Shown piece by piece: positions 8,562 through 19,050 of a stretch of DNA of 64,000 nucleotides. A program made the translations under genes and the position numbers. The notes beneath the pieces were generated by a model. The model searched no databases and was not told the DNA's origin. It saw nothing but the letters and a program-made list of their open reading frames with translations. Each line of letters begins with the position of its first letter. Positions within the stretch are counted from its first letter, which is position 1. Source of the stretch: Serratia sp. FDAARGOS_506 (GTDB lineage Bacteria; Pseudomonadota; Gammaproteobacteria; Enterobacterales; Enterobacteriaceae); assembly GCF_003812745.1 (NCBI RefSeq), contig NZ_CP033831.1, positions 2,666,001 through 2,730,000 on the forward strand, given 5' to 3'.

Positions 8562-11369
8562 ATGCAGAACGGCGCAATGAAGGCCTGGCTGGATTCCTCC
8601 TATCTGGCGGGCGCGAACCAGTCTTACATAGAGCAGCTCTATGAAGACTTCTTAACCGATCCGGGTTCCGTTGAAGATAGCTGGCGTTCCATTTTTCAAC
8701 AGCTACCAACCGCGGGTGTCAAACCCGATCAGCTTCACTCTCAAACGCGCGATTACTTCCGCCGCCTGGCGAAAGACTCCGCGCGCTATAACACCACCAT
8801 CACCGATCCGGAAACCGACGCCAAACAGGTCAAGGTACTGCAGCTGATCAACGCCTTCCGCTTCCGCGGGCATCAGCATGCCAACCTCGACCCGCTCGGC
8901 CTGTGGCAGCGCGAGCAAGTTCCTGACCTTGATCCCGCTTACCACAACCTGACCGAAGCCGATTTCCAGGAAACCTTCAACGTGGGCTCTTTCGCCATCG
9001 GCAAAGAAACCATGAAGCTGGGCGATCTGTACGCCGCGCTGAAGCAGACCTACTGCGGGTCGATCGGCGCTGAGTACATGCACATCACCAACACCGAAGA
9101 GAAACGCTGGATCCAGCAGCGCATTGAGTCGGTGGTGGGGCGCGCCAGCTTTACCGCCGACGAAAAACGCCGTTTCCTGAACGAGCTGACCGCGGCGGAA
9201 GGCCTGGAACGTTACCTGGGCGCCAAATTCCCGGGCGCTAAACGCTTCTCGCTGGAAGGCGGCGACGCGCTGGTGCCGATGCTGAAAGAAATGGTGCGCC
9301 ACGCCGGTAAGAACGGTACGCGCGAAGTGGTGTTGGGCATGGCCCACCGCGGCCGTCTGAACGTGTTGATCAACGTGCTGGGCAAAAAGCCGGCCGATCT
9401 GTTCGACGAATTCGCCGGCAAGCATAAAGAACACCTCGGCACCGGTGACGTGAAATATCACCAGGGCTTCTCTTCCGACGTGGAAACCGAAGGCGGCATG
9501 GTTCACCTGGCGCTGGCGTTCAACCCGTCGCACCTGGAGATCGTCAGCCCGGTGGTCATGGGCTCGGTACGCGCTCGTCGCGATCGTCTGGACGAAGCGC
9601 GCAGCAACATGGTGCTGCCGATCACCATCCACGGTGACGCGGCCATCACCGGCCAGGGCGTGGTTCAGGAAACCCTGAACATGTCTCAGGCTCGCGGCTA
9701 CGAAGTGGGCGGCACCGTGCGCATCGTCATCAACAACCAGGTTGGTTTCACCACCTCCAACCCGCAGGATGCGCGTTCTACCGAATATTGCACCGACATC
9801 GCCAAAATGGTTCAGGCGCCGATCTTCCACGTTAATGCGGACGATCCGGAGGCCGTGGCCTTTGTCACCCGCCTGGCGTTGGATTTCCGTAACACCTTTA
9901 AGCGTGACGTGATGATCGATCTGGTCTGCTACCGCCGCCATGGGCACAACGAGGCCGATGAGCCGAGCGCTACCCAGCCGGTGATGTATCAGAAGATCAA
10001 GAAACACCCTACGCCGCGCAAAATCTACGCTGACGTTCTGACCGAGCAGAAAGTGGCCAGCCTGGAAGATGCCACGGAAATGGTCAACCTGTACCGCGAC
10101 GCGCTTGATCGCGGTGATTGCGTGGTTGAAGAGTGGCGTCCGATGAACCTGCACTCCTTCACCTGGTCGCCGTACCTGAACCACGAGTGGGACGAAGAGT
10201 ACCCGAGCAAGGTTGAGATGAAGCGCCTGCAGGAGCTGGGCCGCCGCATCAGCACCGTGCCGGAAGCGATCGAAATGCAGTCGCGCGTGGCGAAAATCTA
10301 CGCGGACCGCGCCGAGATGGCCGCGGGCAACAAGCCGTTCGACTGGGGCGCCGCCGAAACGCTGGCCTACGCCACCATGGCGGATGAAGGCATTCCAATC
10401 CGCATCTCCGGCGAAGACGCCGGCCGCGGCACCTTCTTCCACCGTCACGCGGTCGTGCACAACCAGAAAAATGGTTCGGTCTACGTTCCGCTGGCGAATA
10501 TCCACAGCGGCCAGGGTGAATTCAAGGTCTGGGACTCCGTGCTGTCCGAAGAAGCGGTGCTGGCGTTCGAATACGGCTACGCTACGGCGGAACCGCGCAC
10601 GCTGACCATCTGGGAAGCGCAGTTCGGTGACTTCGCCAACGGCGCTCAGGTCGTTATCGACCAGTTCATCAGCTCCGGTGAGCAAAAATGGGGCCGTATG
10701 TGCGGCCTGGTGATGCTGCTGCCGCACGGCTATGAAGGCCAGGGTCCTGAGCACTCTTCCGCGCGTCTGGAACGCTATCTGCAGCTGTGCGCAGAGCAGA
10801 ACATGCAGGTGTGCGTCCCGTCCACGCCGGCGCAGGTTTACCATATGCTGCGTCGTCAGGCGCTGCGCGGTATGCGCCGTCCGCTGGTGGTGATGTCGCC
10901 GAAGTCGCTGCTGCGTCACCCGCTGGCGATTTCTTCGCTGGACGAACTGGCCAACGGTACCTTCCTGCCTGCGATCGGCGAGATCGACGACTTGGATCCG
11001 AAAGCGGTCAAGCGCGTCGTGCTGTGCTCCGGCAAGGTCTACTACGACCTGCTGGAACAGCGTCGCAAGAACGAGCAGAAAGACGTGGCCATCGTGCGTA
11101 TCGAGCAGCTGTATCCGTTCCCGCATCAGGCCGTGCAGGCCGTGCTGGAGCAATACTCGCACGTGCATGATTTCGTCTGGTGTCAGGAAGAGCCGCTGAA
11201 CCAGGGCGCCTGGTACTGCAGCCAACACAACTTCCGTGAAGTGGTGCCGTTCGGGGCTTCTTTACGTTACGCAGGACGTCCGGCTTCCGCTTCTCCGGCG
11301 GTGGGCTATATGTCCGTACACCAGAAGCAGCAGCAGGCTCTGGTGAACGACGCGCTGAATATTGACTAA
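8562..11369 (+). CDS. sucA: 2-oxoglutarate dehydrogenase E1 component
   Basis: A 935-residue thiamine-diphosphate enzyme that decarboxylates 2-oxoglutarate and transfers the succinyl group to SucB lipoamide. Recognisable parts are the N-terminal MQNGAMKAWLDSSYL, the substrate region FRFRGHQHANLDPLG, the active-site histidines in GMAHRGRLNVL and FNPSHLEIV, and the TPP motif ending in the INNQVGFTTS region. Two ATGs are adjacent at 8559 and 8562; the second matches the E. coli start. AAGGGATC serves as ribosome site. It is part of the sdh-suc operon, with sucB 64 bases downstream. Confidence 0.97.
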   Translation: MQNGAMKAWLDSSYLAGANQSYIEQLYEDFLTDPGSVEDSWRSIFQQLPTAGVKPDQLHSQTRDYFRRLAKDSARYNTTITDPETDAKQVKVLQLINAFRFRGHQHANLDPLGLWQREQVPDLDPAYHNLTEADFQETFNVGSFAIGKETMKLGDLYAALKQTYCGSIGAEYMHITNTEEKRWIQQRIESVVGRASFTADEKRRFLNELTAAEGLERYLGAKFPGAKRFSLEGGDALVPMLKEMVRHAGKNGTREVVLGMAHRGRLNVLINVLGKKPADLFDEFAGKHKEHLGTGDVKYHQGFSSDVETEGGMVHLALAFNPSHLEIVSPVVMGSVRARRDRLDEARSNMVLPITIHGDAAITGQGVVQETLNMSQARGYEVGGTVRIVINNQVGFTTSNPQDARSTEYCTDIAKMVQAPIFHVNADDPEAVAFVTRLALDFRNTFKRDVMIDLVCYRRHGHNEADEPSATQPVMYQKIKKHPTPRKIYADVLTEQKVASLEDATEMVNLYRDALDRGDCVVEEWRPMNLHSFTWSPYLNHEWDEEYPSKVEMKRLQELGRRISTVPEAIEMQSRVAKIYADRAEMAAGNKPFDWGAAETLAYATMADEGIPIRISGEDAGRGTFFHRHAVVHNQKNGSVYVPLANIHSGQGEFKVWDSVLSEEAVLAFEYGYATAEPRTLTIWEAQFGDFANGAQVVIDQFISSGEQKWGRMCGLVMLLPHGYEGQGPEHSSARLERYLQLCAEQNMQVCVPSTPAQVYHMLRRQALRGMRRPLVVMSPKSLLRHPLAISSLDELANGTFLPAIGEIDDLDPKAVKRVVLCSGKVYYDLLEQRRKNEQKDVAIVRIEQLYPFPHQAVQAVLEQYSHVHDFVWCQEEPLNQGAWYCSQHNFREVVPFGASLRYAGRPASASPAVGYMSVHQKQQQALVNDALNID

Positions 11370-11379
11370 TGTTCGCTCG

Positions 11380-11403
11380 CTTGCCGGCCGAGGGGCCGGC
11401 AAG
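11380..11403 (+). repeat. sucA-sucB intercistronic hairpin
   Basis: CTTGCCGGCC and GGCCGGCAAG form a perfect 10-bp stem with a four-base loop and no U-tract. It is probably an mRNA processing or stability structure between sucA and sucB, not a full terminator, since sucBCD need readthrough. Confidence 0.55.
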
Positions 11404-11433
11404 CAGATGATAAAAAACTTAAGGGAAAGCTAA

Positions 11434-12651
11434 ATGAGTAGCGTAGATATTCTGGTTCCTGACCTTCCTGAATCGGTTGCCGATGCGACCGTAGCCACCT
11501 GGCACAAAAAACCGGGCGACAGTGTGCAGCGTGATGAAGTCCTGGTTGAAATCGAAACCGACAAAGTAGTGTTGGAAGTGCCGGCCAGTGAAGCGGGTAT
11601 TCTCGATGCTATCGTGGAAGAAGAGGGCGCGACCGTGCTGTCTCGCCAGCTGCTCGGCCGCATCCGTCCGGGCGACAGCTCCGGCAAGCCGACCGCTGAG
11701 AAGAGCCAGGAGAAAGAGGCCACGCCTGCACAGCGCGCTACCGCGAGCCTGGAAGAAGAAAGCAATGACGCGCTCAGCCCGGCGATTCGCCGCCTGATTG
11801 CCGAGCACGATCTCGATGCCGGCGCCATCAAAGGCACCGGCGTGGGTGGCCGCATCACGCGTGAAGACGTGGAAGCGCACCTGGCCAAAGGTGGCGCTGC
11901 TGCCAAACCGGCCGCTGCCGCTGAAGCCGCACCGCAGCCAGCTCTGGCCGGCCGCTCCGAAAAACGCGTGCCGATGACCCGCCTGCGCAAACGCGTCGCT
12001 GAGCGTCTGCTGGAAGCGAAGAACAGCACCGCGATGCTGACCACCTTCAACGAAATCAACATGCAGCCGATCATGGACCTGCGCAAGCAGTACGGCGAAG
12101 CCTTCGAGAAGCGCCACGGCGTGCGTCTGGGCTTCATGTCCTTCTACATCAAGGCGGTGGTTGAAGCGCTGAAGCGCTTCCCGGAAGTGAACGCGTCGAT
12201 CGACGGTTCCGACGTGGTTTACCACAACTACTTCGACATCAGCATCGCGGTTTCTACCCCGCGCGGCCTGGTGACGCCGGTACTGCGTGATGTGGACGCC
12301 ATGAGCATGGCTGACATCGAGAAGAAAATCAAAGAGCTGGCCGTTAAGGGCCGCGACGGCAAACTGACCGTTGAAGAGCTGACTGGCGGTAACTTCACCA
12401 TTACCAACGGCGGCGTATTCGGCTCGCTGATGTCCACCCCGATCATCAACCCACCGCAGAGCGCCATCCTGGGCATGCACGCCATCAAAGATCGCCCAAT
12501 GGCGGTCAATGGTCAGGTGGTGATCCAGCCGATGATGTATCTGGCGCTGTCTTATGACCACCGCCTGATCGACGGTAAAGAATCCGTCGGTTATCTGGTG
12601 ACGGTCAAAGAGATGCTGGAAGATCCGGCTCGTCTGCTGCTGGACGTCTAG
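11434..12651 (+). CDS. sucB: Dihydrolipoyllysine succinyltransferase (2-oxoglutarate dehydrogenase E2)
   Basis: A 405-residue core enzyme of the 2-oxoglutarate dehydrogenase complex. The N-terminal lipoyl domain has the lipoylated Lys44 in [11 protein letters not shown]. An Ala/Glu-rich linker leads to the peripheral-subunit-binding domain (about residues 112-150, [14 protein letters not shown]). The C-terminal acyltransferase domain has the catalytic His375 and Asp379 in SYDHRLIDG. Length equals E. coli SucB. AAGGGAAAG lies before the ATG. It is co-transcribed with sucA and sucCD. Confidence 0.98.
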   Translation: MSSVDILVPDLPESVADATVATWHKKPGDSVQRDEVLVEIETDKVVLEVPASEAGILDAIVEEEGATVLSRQLLGRIRPGDSSGKPTAEKSQEKEATPAQRATASLEEESNDALSPAIRRLIAEHDLDAGAIKGTGVGGRITREDVEAHLAKGGAAAKPAAAAEAAPQPALAGRSEKRVPMTRLRKRVAERLLEAKNSTAMLTTFNEINMQPIMDLRKQYGEAFEKRHGVRLGFMSFYIKAVVEALKRFPEVNASIDGSDVVYHNYFDISIAVSTPRGLVTPVLRDVDAMSMADIEKKIKELAVKGRDGKLTVEELTGGNFTITNGGVFGSLMSTPIINPPQSAILGMHAIKDRPMAVNGQVVIQPMMYLALSYDHRLIDGKESVGYLVTVKEMLEDPARLLLDV

Positions 12652-12662
12652 TAACCCTTGCC

Positions 12663-12682
12663 GGGCGCGGCATGCCGCGCCC
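12663..12682 (+). repeat. sucB-sucC intercistronic palindrome
   Basis: A perfect 20-bp palindrome, GGGCGCGG-CATG-CCGCGCCC, 11 bases after the sucB stop and without a following T-run. It is probably a stability or attenuation hairpin in the suc mRNA. Confidence 0.5.
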
Positions 12683-12773
12683 GCACTCTGTGCTATGTGG
12701 CCGGAAAACCATGCGGTTTACCGCGTAATAATGGTCCGGCTAAAAACCTTCAGAACTGAATGGATAGAACATC

Positions 12774-13940
12774 ATGAATTTACACGAATATCAGGCAAAA
12801 CAGCTGTTTGCTCGGTATGGCATGCCGGCACCAACCGGTTACGCCTGTACCACTCCGCGTGAAGCAGAAGAAGCCGCATCCAAAATCGGCTCCGGCCCGT
12901 GGGTGGTGAAATGTCAGGTTCATGCTGGCGGCCGCGGTAAAGCGGGCGGCGTTAAAGTCGTCAACAGCAAAGAAGATATCCGTGCTTTCGCGGAAGCCTG
13001 GTTGGGCAAGCGTCTGGTGACTTACCAGACTGACGCGCTGGGCCAGCCGGTTAACCAGATCCTGGTTGAAGCGGCGACCGACATCGATAAGGAACTGTAT
13101 CTGGGCGCCGTCGTAGACCGCGCGACCCGTCGTATCGTGTTCATGGCGTCTACCGAAGGCGGCGTGGAAATCGAGAAAGTGGCGGAAGAAACCCCTGAAC
13201 TGATCCACAAAATGACCATCGATCCGCTGGCGGGCCCACAGCCTTATCAGGGCCGTGAGCTGGCCTTCAAACTGGGCCTGACCGGTAAGCAAGTCAGCCA
13301 GTTCGCCAAGATCTTCATGGGCCTGGCGACGCTGTTCCTGGAGCGCGATCTGGCGATGGTTGAGATCAACCCGCTGGTGATCACCAAGCAGGGCGATCTG
13401 GTATGCCTGGACGGCAAACTGGGCGCCGACGGCAACGCCCTGTTCCGCCAGCCGGAACTGCGTGAAATGCGTGACCCTTCCCAGGAAGACGAGCGCGAAT
13501 CCCGTGCGGCTCAGTGGGAACTGAACTACGTTGCCCTCGACGGTAACATCGGCTGCATGGTTAACGGCGCCGGTCTGGCGATGGGTACCATGGACATCGT
13601 TAAACTGCACGGCGGCGAACCGGCCAACTTCCTGGACGTTGGCGGCGGCGCGACCAAAGAGCGCGTGACCGAAGCGTTCAAAATCATCCTGTCTGACGAC
13701 AAGGTGAAAGCAGTTCTGGTTAACATCTTCGGTGGTATCGTACGTTGCGATCTGATCGCCGACGGCATCATCGGCGCAGTGGCCGAAGTGGGCGTTAACG
13801 TCCCGGTGGTGGTGCGCTTGGAAGGGAACAACGCCGAACTGGGCGCCAAGAAACTGGCGGACAGCGGCCTGAATATCATTGCTGCGACCAGCCTGACTGA
13901 TGCGGCTCAGCAAGTTGTTGCAGCAGTGGAGGGTAAATAA
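12774..13940 (+). CDS. sucC: Succinyl-CoA synthetase beta subunit
   Basis: A 388-residue ADP-forming subunit that binds nucleotide and, with SucD, converts succinyl-CoA to succinate with ATP synthesis. The N-terminal ATP-grasp part begins [15 protein letters not shown] and includes the Gly-rich [14 protein letters not shown]. The C-terminal ligase domain has the succinate/CoA region GGGATKERV and [10 protein letters not shown]. Its stop overlaps the sucD start by one base (TAATG), coupling the two subunits 1:1. Confidence 0.98.
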   Translation: MNLHEYQAKQLFARYGMPAPTGYACTTPREAEEAASKIGSGPWVVKCQVHAGGRGKAGGVKVVNSKEDIRAFAEAWLGKRLVTYQTDALGQPVNQILVEAATDIDKELYLGAVVDRATRRIVFMASTEGGVEIEKVAEETPELIHKMTIDPLAGPQPYQGRELAFKLGLTGKQVSQFAKIFMGLATLFLERDLAMVEINPLVITKQGDLVCLDGKLGADGNALFRQPELREMRDPSQEDERESRAAQWELNYVALDGNIGCMVNGAGLAMGTMDIVKLHGGEPANFLDVGGGATKERVTEAFKIILSDDKVKAVLVNIFGGIVRCDLIADGIIGAVAEVGVNVPVVVRLEGNNAELGAKKLADSGLNIIAATSLTDAAQQVVAAVEGK

Positions 13941-14812
13941 TGTCCATTTTAATCGATAAGAACACCAAAGTAATTTGCCAGGGCTTCACCGGTAGCCAGG
14001 GGACTTTCCACTCCGAACAAGCTATCGCTTACGGCACCAAAATGGTTGGCGGCGTCACCCCGGGCAAAGGCGGCACTCAGCACCTGGGTCTGCCGGTGTT
14101 CAACACCGTGCGCGAAGCGGTTGAAGCGACTGGCGCTACCGCCTCCGTCATCTACGTTCCAGCACCGTTCTGCAAAGACTCCATTCTGGAAGCGATCGAT
14201 GCCGGTATCAAACTGATCATCACCATCACCGAAGGCATCCCGACCCTGGACATGCTGACCGTGAAAGTGAAGCTGGACGAAGCCGGCGTGCGCATGATCG
14301 GGCCGAACTGCCCAGGCGTGATCACCCCAGGCGAGTGCAAAATCGGCATCATGCCTGGCCACATCCACCTGCCGGGCAAAGTGGGCATCGTTTCCCGCTC
14401 CGGTACCCTGACCTATGAAGCGGTGAAACAAACTACCGATGCCGGTCTGGGCCAGTCCACCTGCGTGGGTATCGGCGGCGACCCGATCCCGGGCTCCAAC
14501 TTCATCGATATCCTGAAGATGTTCCAGCAGGATCCGCAGACCGAAGCGATCGTGATGATCGGCGAGATCGGCGGCAGCGCTGAAGAAGAAGCGGCAGCTT
14601 ACATCAAAGAACACGTTACCAAACCGGTTGTCGGCTACATCGCCGGCGTGACCGCGCCGAAAGGCAAGCGTATGGGCCACGCGGGCGCCATCATCGCAGG
14701 CGGCAAAGGCACGGCGGACGAGAAGTTCGCTGCGCTGGAAGCAGCCGGCGTGAAAACCGTTCGCAGCCTGGCGGACATCGGCGACGCGGTAAAAGCGGTG
14801 CTGAAGCGCTAA
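13940..14812 (+). CDS. sucD: Succinyl-CoA synthetase alpha subunit
   Basis: A 290-residue subunit that carries CoA binding and the phosphohistidine intermediate. The N-terminal Rossmann-type CoA domain begins [20 protein letters not shown]. The phosphorylated histidine lies in [12 protein letters not shown], near residue 246. Length matches E. coli. It is the last gene of the sdh-suc operon and is followed after 36 bases by a strong terminator. Confidence 0.98.
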   Translation: MSILIDKNTKVICQGFTGSQGTFHSEQAIAYGTKMVGGVTPGKGGTQHLGLPVFNTVREAVEATGATASVIYVPAPFCKDSILEAIDAGIKLIITITEGIPTLDMLTVKVKLDEAGVRMIGPNCPGVITPGECKIGIMPGHIHLPGKVGIVSRSGTLTYEAVKQTTDAGLGQSTCVGIGGDPIPGSNFIDILKMFQQDPQTEAIVMIGEIGGSAEEEAAAYIKEHVTKPVVGYIAGVTAPKGKRMGHAGAIIAGGKGTADEKFAALEAAGVKTVRSLADIGDAVKAVLKR

Positions 14813-14848
14813 GAATTTAGTACGAAATAACAATATCTCGACATGTTT

Positions 14849-14873
14849 GGCCACCCATTGGGTGGCCTTTTTT
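14849..14873 (+). terminator. Rho-independent terminator of the sdh-suc operon
   Basis: GGCCACCC-ATT-GGGTGGCC followed by six T residues. A perfect 8-bp stem ends rightward transcription before the convergent nucleotidase gene. Confidence 0.9.
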
Positions 14874-14885
14874 ATGGGGCGAAGA

Positions 14886-16784
14886 TCAGAAGTCGTTGAG
14901 CGCCTTGATCAATACGATCCGATCCTGCAGGCGACGCTGTTGCACCGGATCCCTAGCGGCTTGGCGCTGTTGCTCCAGCGAGGTGAGGGCGGTGCGATAA
15001 TCGTCGGTGTTGCGGAACAGCGCGTCTTTGACGTTGATCGATGCGACGTTGGTGTAGCGGCCGTCGTCGGTGGTCGGCACCTGGATAGCGCCCTCATTGA
15101 GCAGCCGTTTGACGATCGCCCGCTGCGGTTCGTAACCTTCCATGCCGATCAGCTTCCAGCGCTGCGGTGGCACGCCCTGATAGTGGCCGTGTTTGACCTC
15201 CGTCAGGTAGCGAAGAGTCAGGTGGCGAATGGTGCCTTCTTCTTCACCGTATTGCGCTTTGCTGTCGAACAGCACCGGGAAGGATTGCCCCTCCAGCGCG
15301 CCACCCTGTTGCGTCAGGTGGCCCATGCGATAACTGTTCATGCCCAGACGGATCGGCATATCGTCGGTGACCGGCGTGCCGTCAGCCAGGCGCAGATCGA
15401 CGATGCGCGAGCCGGCGGGTTGGCGCAGGTCGATGGTGTAAGTGACGCCGTCGAAGAAATCGTTGGTGGAATATTTGGACGAACGTCGCGCCGGGTTAAA
15501 GCTGTAGGTGACATCGCCCGGCTGCAGCTGATTGAAGTAGCCGGCGGACCACTCCATGTAGCGTTTAAGCGCTTTGCCGTTGAGCTGATACACGGTGATC
15601 TCGCCGCCGGCGTATTGATAGTTAAAGGCAATATCCTTGGCCTTGATGTCGCCAACGTCCAGCTTGGCGCGATCGTTGTCGATCTGCAGGGCGATCACCT
15701 GCGCCAGCGGCGCATAGTGGCGGGCGGCCTGCTGGAACAGCGCGCTGATGCCGGTATCCTGCACGTGCACCTGAGGAATGCCGCGGAATTCGTCGGCGGG
15801 CACCAGATCGCTGCCGCTCAGCTTCGCCACGACCCGGTTGGCGTTGGCGCGCAAAATGTCATGGTACGGCCGGTAGAGCGCTTGCATGGCGCTGTCCGGC
15901 GCCAGCTCTTTGATCGGATAGGTGTAGCTGTTTTTGTCAATCAGCGTGAATTTGCCGTCGCGGCGTTCAAACTGAAGATCGATACGCGACAGCGCGCGGC
16001 CGTATTTATCCGGCTCGGTGATGATGACACCGTTAACCACCGCTTTGTCGATCTTCACATGCATGTGCCCCGCGACGATCGCCGCCAGCTCCGGGTTGGC
16101 GTTGGCGATGTCGGCCACGCCGGTGCCGGGGCGCTGGTTTTCGTTGTCGATGCCCATATGCGCCACCAGCACGATGGCGTCGACCTGGCCGTCGATTTGC
16201 CTGATGACCTGTTTCACCGCCTGCACCGGATCGGTGAAATTCAGTCCTTTGATGCGGTCGGTGCCCTTGGCGAATTCGGCGGTCATCGGCGTGTCCATGC
16301 CGATAATGCCAATTTTCACGCCCTGGCGTTCGACGATGGTGTAGGCGGGCAGATAGGGTTTACCGTTGTCCCAAACGATATTACCCGCCAACGCCGCGCC
16401 TTTGAACTGCTTGAGCGGGGTGGCCAGCACCGGCAGGCCGAAGTCGAACTCGTGGTTGCCCATCACCCAGACATCGTAATTGAGCGCGTTGAGGCCCAGC
16501 ATCATCGGGCTGACGGCCTCATGTTTGAAGGTTTCGACAAAGTTGCCCTGAATGGTGTCGCCGGCGTCCACCAGGATTAGGTTGGGCTGCTCGGCCCGTA
16601 CCTTTTTGACCTGAGTGGCTATCTGGCTCAGGCTGCCCGCCAGATTTTCCGTGTCGCTGGCGTAGTCCCAGGGCACGAAGGTGCCGTGCAGATCGGAGGT
16701 GCCCAGCAGGGTGATATTAACCGTTTCGGCGGCCATGACGTTTCCCGAGAGTCCCAAAACAGAGGCAAAGATGATTTTTTTCAT
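14886..16784 (-). CDS. Periplasmic bifunctional metallophosphatase/5'-nucleotidase (UshA/CpdB-type)
   Basis: A 632-residue secreted protein with a clear Sec signal peptide (MKKIIFASVLGLSGNVMAAE). The N-terminal calcineurin-like metallophosphatase domain shows the metal motifs GTSDLHG, DAGDTIQGNF, GNHEFD and VAGHMHVKI. The second half is the 5'-nucleotidase C-terminal domain, with FNYQYAGGEITVYQLNGK and TYTIDLRQP. It should hydrolyse nucleotides or 2',3'-cyclic nucleotides in the periplasm to feed nucleoside and phosphate uptake. It stands alone, reading leftward between sucD and cydA; E. coli has no such gene at this spot. Exact substrate (5'-nucleotide or cyclic nucleotide) cannot be decided by eye. 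Confidence 0.88.
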   Translation of the reverse strand: MKKIIFASVLGLSGNVMAAETVNITLLGTSDLHGTFVPWDYASDTENLAGSLSQIATQVKKVRAEQPNLILVDAGDTIQGNFVETFKHEAVSPMMLGLNALNYDVWVMGNHEFDFGLPVLATPLKQFKGAALAGNIVWDNGKPYLPAYTIVERQGVKIGIIGMDTPMTAEFAKGTDRIKGLNFTDPVQAVKQVIRQIDGQVDAIVLVAHMGIDNENQRPGTGVADIANANPELAAIVAGHMHVKIDKAVVNGVIITEPDKYGRALSRIDLQFERRDGKFTLIDKNSYTYPIKELAPDSAMQALYRPYHDILRANANRVVAKLSGSDLVPADEFRGIPQVHVQDTGISALFQQAARHYAPLAQVIALQIDNDRAKLDVGDIKAKDIAFNYQYAGGEITVYQLNGKALKRYMEWSAGYFNQLQPGDVTYSFNPARRSSKYSTNDFFDGVTYTIDLRQPAGSRIVDLRLADGTPVTDDMPIRLGMNSYRMGHLTQQGGALEGQSFPVLFDSKAQYGEEEGTIRHLTLRYLTEVKHGHYQGVPPQRWKLIGMEGYEPQRAIVKRLLNEGAIQVPTTDDGRYTNVASINVKDALFRNTDDYRTALTSLEQQRQAARDPVQQRRLQDRIVLIKALNDF

Positions 16785-17467
16785 AAGTTATTGTCACTCA
16801 ATGCAATTTTAACATAAGTGGTCATTTTGCTACAAAATAGCAACCTTTACGATCCCATCGCGAGAAATAGACTAATATTGGAGAGAGATTTGTTGTTTTG
16901 TGACTGCTATCACTGTCACGGCTTATTGGAAATAAAAGGTTAATTATGTCGCATAATAAGCGCGTAATAATACAATGGCGGCTCTTTTAAATTACATTTA
17001 TTTAACACAAAAATATCATTAAAAAACAATTAAACCATTGCGCAACATACCCCTAAGAAAATTATGCGAAATGTGCTGATGAATATGGAAATAAGATGCG
17101 GATAGGCTTAAATTGTCTCAGATCAAATTAGCCCGAAGTACCTCTTTCGGCTAAGATTTGACCTGTAACCAAAAGTCTAACCCACGTCACGTAAAAACCT
17201 ATTTATTGTGTGGGATTGGGCGAGTATCATCCATGTTGTGATTATGGATGGTTGATCTTGTTGCATTTGTTACCCGTTGTCGGTTTTCAGTGGCGTGCTT
17301 GTCGGCGGCCCGAGGGGCTATTGGCCGAGTGTGCGGTTGAAAGCGGAGAAGCTGGATCAAATTTGTTGTGTTTAAGGGCATTCACTGCGGGGCGTTACTG
17401 GCGGCTTTGAAAGAAGCGTGCCGATAACCGCGTGTCGGAGTCTTCCTGCGAGGAGCAAGGAGTCAAG
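16785..17467. promoter_or_regulatory. cydA upstream region (683 bases, no gene)
   Basis: AT-rich, divergent between the nucleotidase gene and cydA. Nothing coding is convincing. A half-conserved FNR-like site (TTGTC-TCAG-ATCAA) lies at 17113-17126, and a GTTAATTA stretch near 16938 resembles part of an ArcA box. A small hairpin (CATCCAT / ATGGATG) lies at 17228-17250. In E. coli the long cydAB leader holds several promoters controlled by ArcA, FNR and H-NS; the same is likely here, but individual sites are weak matches. Confidence 0.5.
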
Positions 17468-19036
17468 ATGTTTGATATTGTCGAACTGTCGCGCTTACAG
17501 TTTGCTTTAACGGCGATGTACCATTTCTTATTTGTCCCATTAACGCTCGGTATGGCGTTCTTGCTGGCAATTATGGAAACGGTATATGTCCTGTCTGGCA
17601 AACAAATCTATAAAGACATGACCAAATTCTGGGGAAAGTTATTTGCGATTAACTTTGCTCTGGGTGTGGCCACCGGTTTGACCATGGAGTTCCAGTTCGG
17701 GACTAACTGGTCGTATTTCTCTCACTACGTCGGCGATATCTTCGGGGCCCCACTGGCTATCGAAGGTCTGATGGCGTTCTTCCTTGAATCGACGCTGGTC
17801 GGCCTGTTCTTCTTCGGCTGGGATCGTCTGAGCAAGGTGCAGCACATGGCGGTAACCTGGTTCGTGGCCCTCGGCTCCAACCTGTCCGCACTGTGGATCC
17901 TGGTCGCCAACGGCTGGATGCAGAACCCGATCGCTTCGGATTTCAACTTCGAAACCATGCGCATGGAGATGGTCAGCTTCTCCGAGCTGGTGCTTAACCC
18001 GGTTGCGCAGGTGAAATTCGTTCACACCGTGGCTGCGGGCTACACCACCGGCGCCATGTTCGTGCTGGGCATCAGCGCTTACTACCTGCTGAAAGGCCGC
18101 GACATCGCTTTCGCCAAACGCTCCTTTGCCATCGCCGCCAGCTTCGGTATGGCTGCGGTGCTGTCCGTGATCGTGCTGGGTGACGAATCCGGCTACGAAA
18201 TGGGCGACGTACAGAAAACCAAACTGGCCGCCATCGAAGCGGAGTGGGACACCCAGCCGGCGCCGGCATCCTTCACCCTGTTCGGCATTCCCGATCAGGA
18301 CAAGATGGAAAACTCCTTCTCTATTCAGATCCCGTATGCGCTTGGCCTGATCGCCACCCGCTCCACGGACACTCAGGTTACCGGCCTGAAAGATCTGCTG
18401 GCGCAGCATGAAGTGCGCATCCGCAACGGCATGAAAGCCTACCAGCTGCTGGAAGAGCTGCGCGGCGGCAATACCGATCCTGCGGTGCGTGCGGAATTCA
18501 ATAAAACCAAGCAAGACCTGGGCTACGGCATGCTGCTGAAGCGCTATACCCCGAACGTCAGCGACGCGACGGAAGCGCAGATCCAGCAGGCGACCAAGGA
18601 CTCTATCCCACGCGTGGCACCGCTGTACTTCGCCTTCCGCATCATGGTGGCCTGTGGCGTGCTGATGCTGCTGATTATCGGCCTGTCCTTCCTGAGCGTG
18701 GTGCGCGGTCGCATCGGCCAGAAAAAATGGCTGTTGCGTGCGGCGCTGTATGGCCTGCCGCTGCCGTGGATCGCGGTGGAAGCCGGCTGGTTCGTAGCAG
18801 AATACGGCCGTCAACCGTGGGCGATTGGTGAGGTGCTGCCGACCGCAGTCGCCAACTCTTCGCTGACCGCGGGCGACATTCTGTTCTCGATGGGGCTGAT
18901 TTGCGGCTTGTACACCCTGTTCCTGGTGGCTGAAATGTACCTGATGTTCAAGTTTGCGCGTCTGGGTCCAAGCAGCCTGAAAACCGGCCGCTACCACTTT
19001 GAACAACCGACTGCCGCCGTGCAGGAAGCGCGCTAA
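17468..19036 (+). CDS. cydA: Cytochrome bd-I ubiquinol oxidase subunit I
   Basis: A 522-residue quinol-oxidising subunit of the high-affinity bd oxidase in the inner membrane. It carries hemes b558, b595 and d. The N-terminus [19 protein letters not shown] puts the heme ligand His19 at the E. coli position, and total length is identical, so the start at 17468 is preferred over an in-frame upstream extension. AAGGAG lies eight bases before it. About nine transmembrane helices and a large periplasmic quinol loop (around residues 250-380, [20 protein letters not shown]) are visible. It is first in cydABX-ybgE. Confidence 0.98.
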   Translation: MFDIVELSRLQFALTAMYHFLFVPLTLGMAFLLAIMETVYVLSGKQIYKDMTKFWGKLFAINFALGVATGLTMEFQFGTNWSYFSHYVGDIFGAPLAIEGLMAFFLESTLVGLFFFGWDRLSKVQHMAVTWFVALGSNLSALWILVANGWMQNPIASDFNFETMRMEMVSFSELVLNPVAQVKFVHTVAAGYTTGAMFVLGISAYYLLKGRDIAFAKRSFAIAASFGMAAVLSVIVLGDESGYEMGDVQKTKLAAIEAEWDTQPAPASFTLFGIPDQDKMENSFSIQIPYALGLIATRSTDTQVTGLKDLLAQHEVRIRNGMKAYQLLEELRGGNTDPAVRAEFNKTKQDLGYGMLLKRYTPNVSDATEAQIQQATKDSIPRVAPLYFAFRIMVACGVLMLLIIGLSFLSVVRGRIGQKKWLLRAALYGLPLPWIAVEAGWFVAEYGRQPWAIGEVLPTAVANSSLTAGDILFSMGLICGLYTLFLVAEMYLMFKFARLGPSSLKTGRYHFEQPTAAVQEAR

Positions 19037-19050
19037 ACAGGAGTCCACGT

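Noticed and set aside
8703-11228. An 841-codon open frame on the minus strand opposite sucA, and similar long antisense frames opposite sdhA, gltA, cydA and sucC.
   Set aside because: They mirror strongly coding genes with GC-rich third positions, which removes stop codons from the opposite strand. Their translations are His/Arg/Gln-rich and resemble no family.
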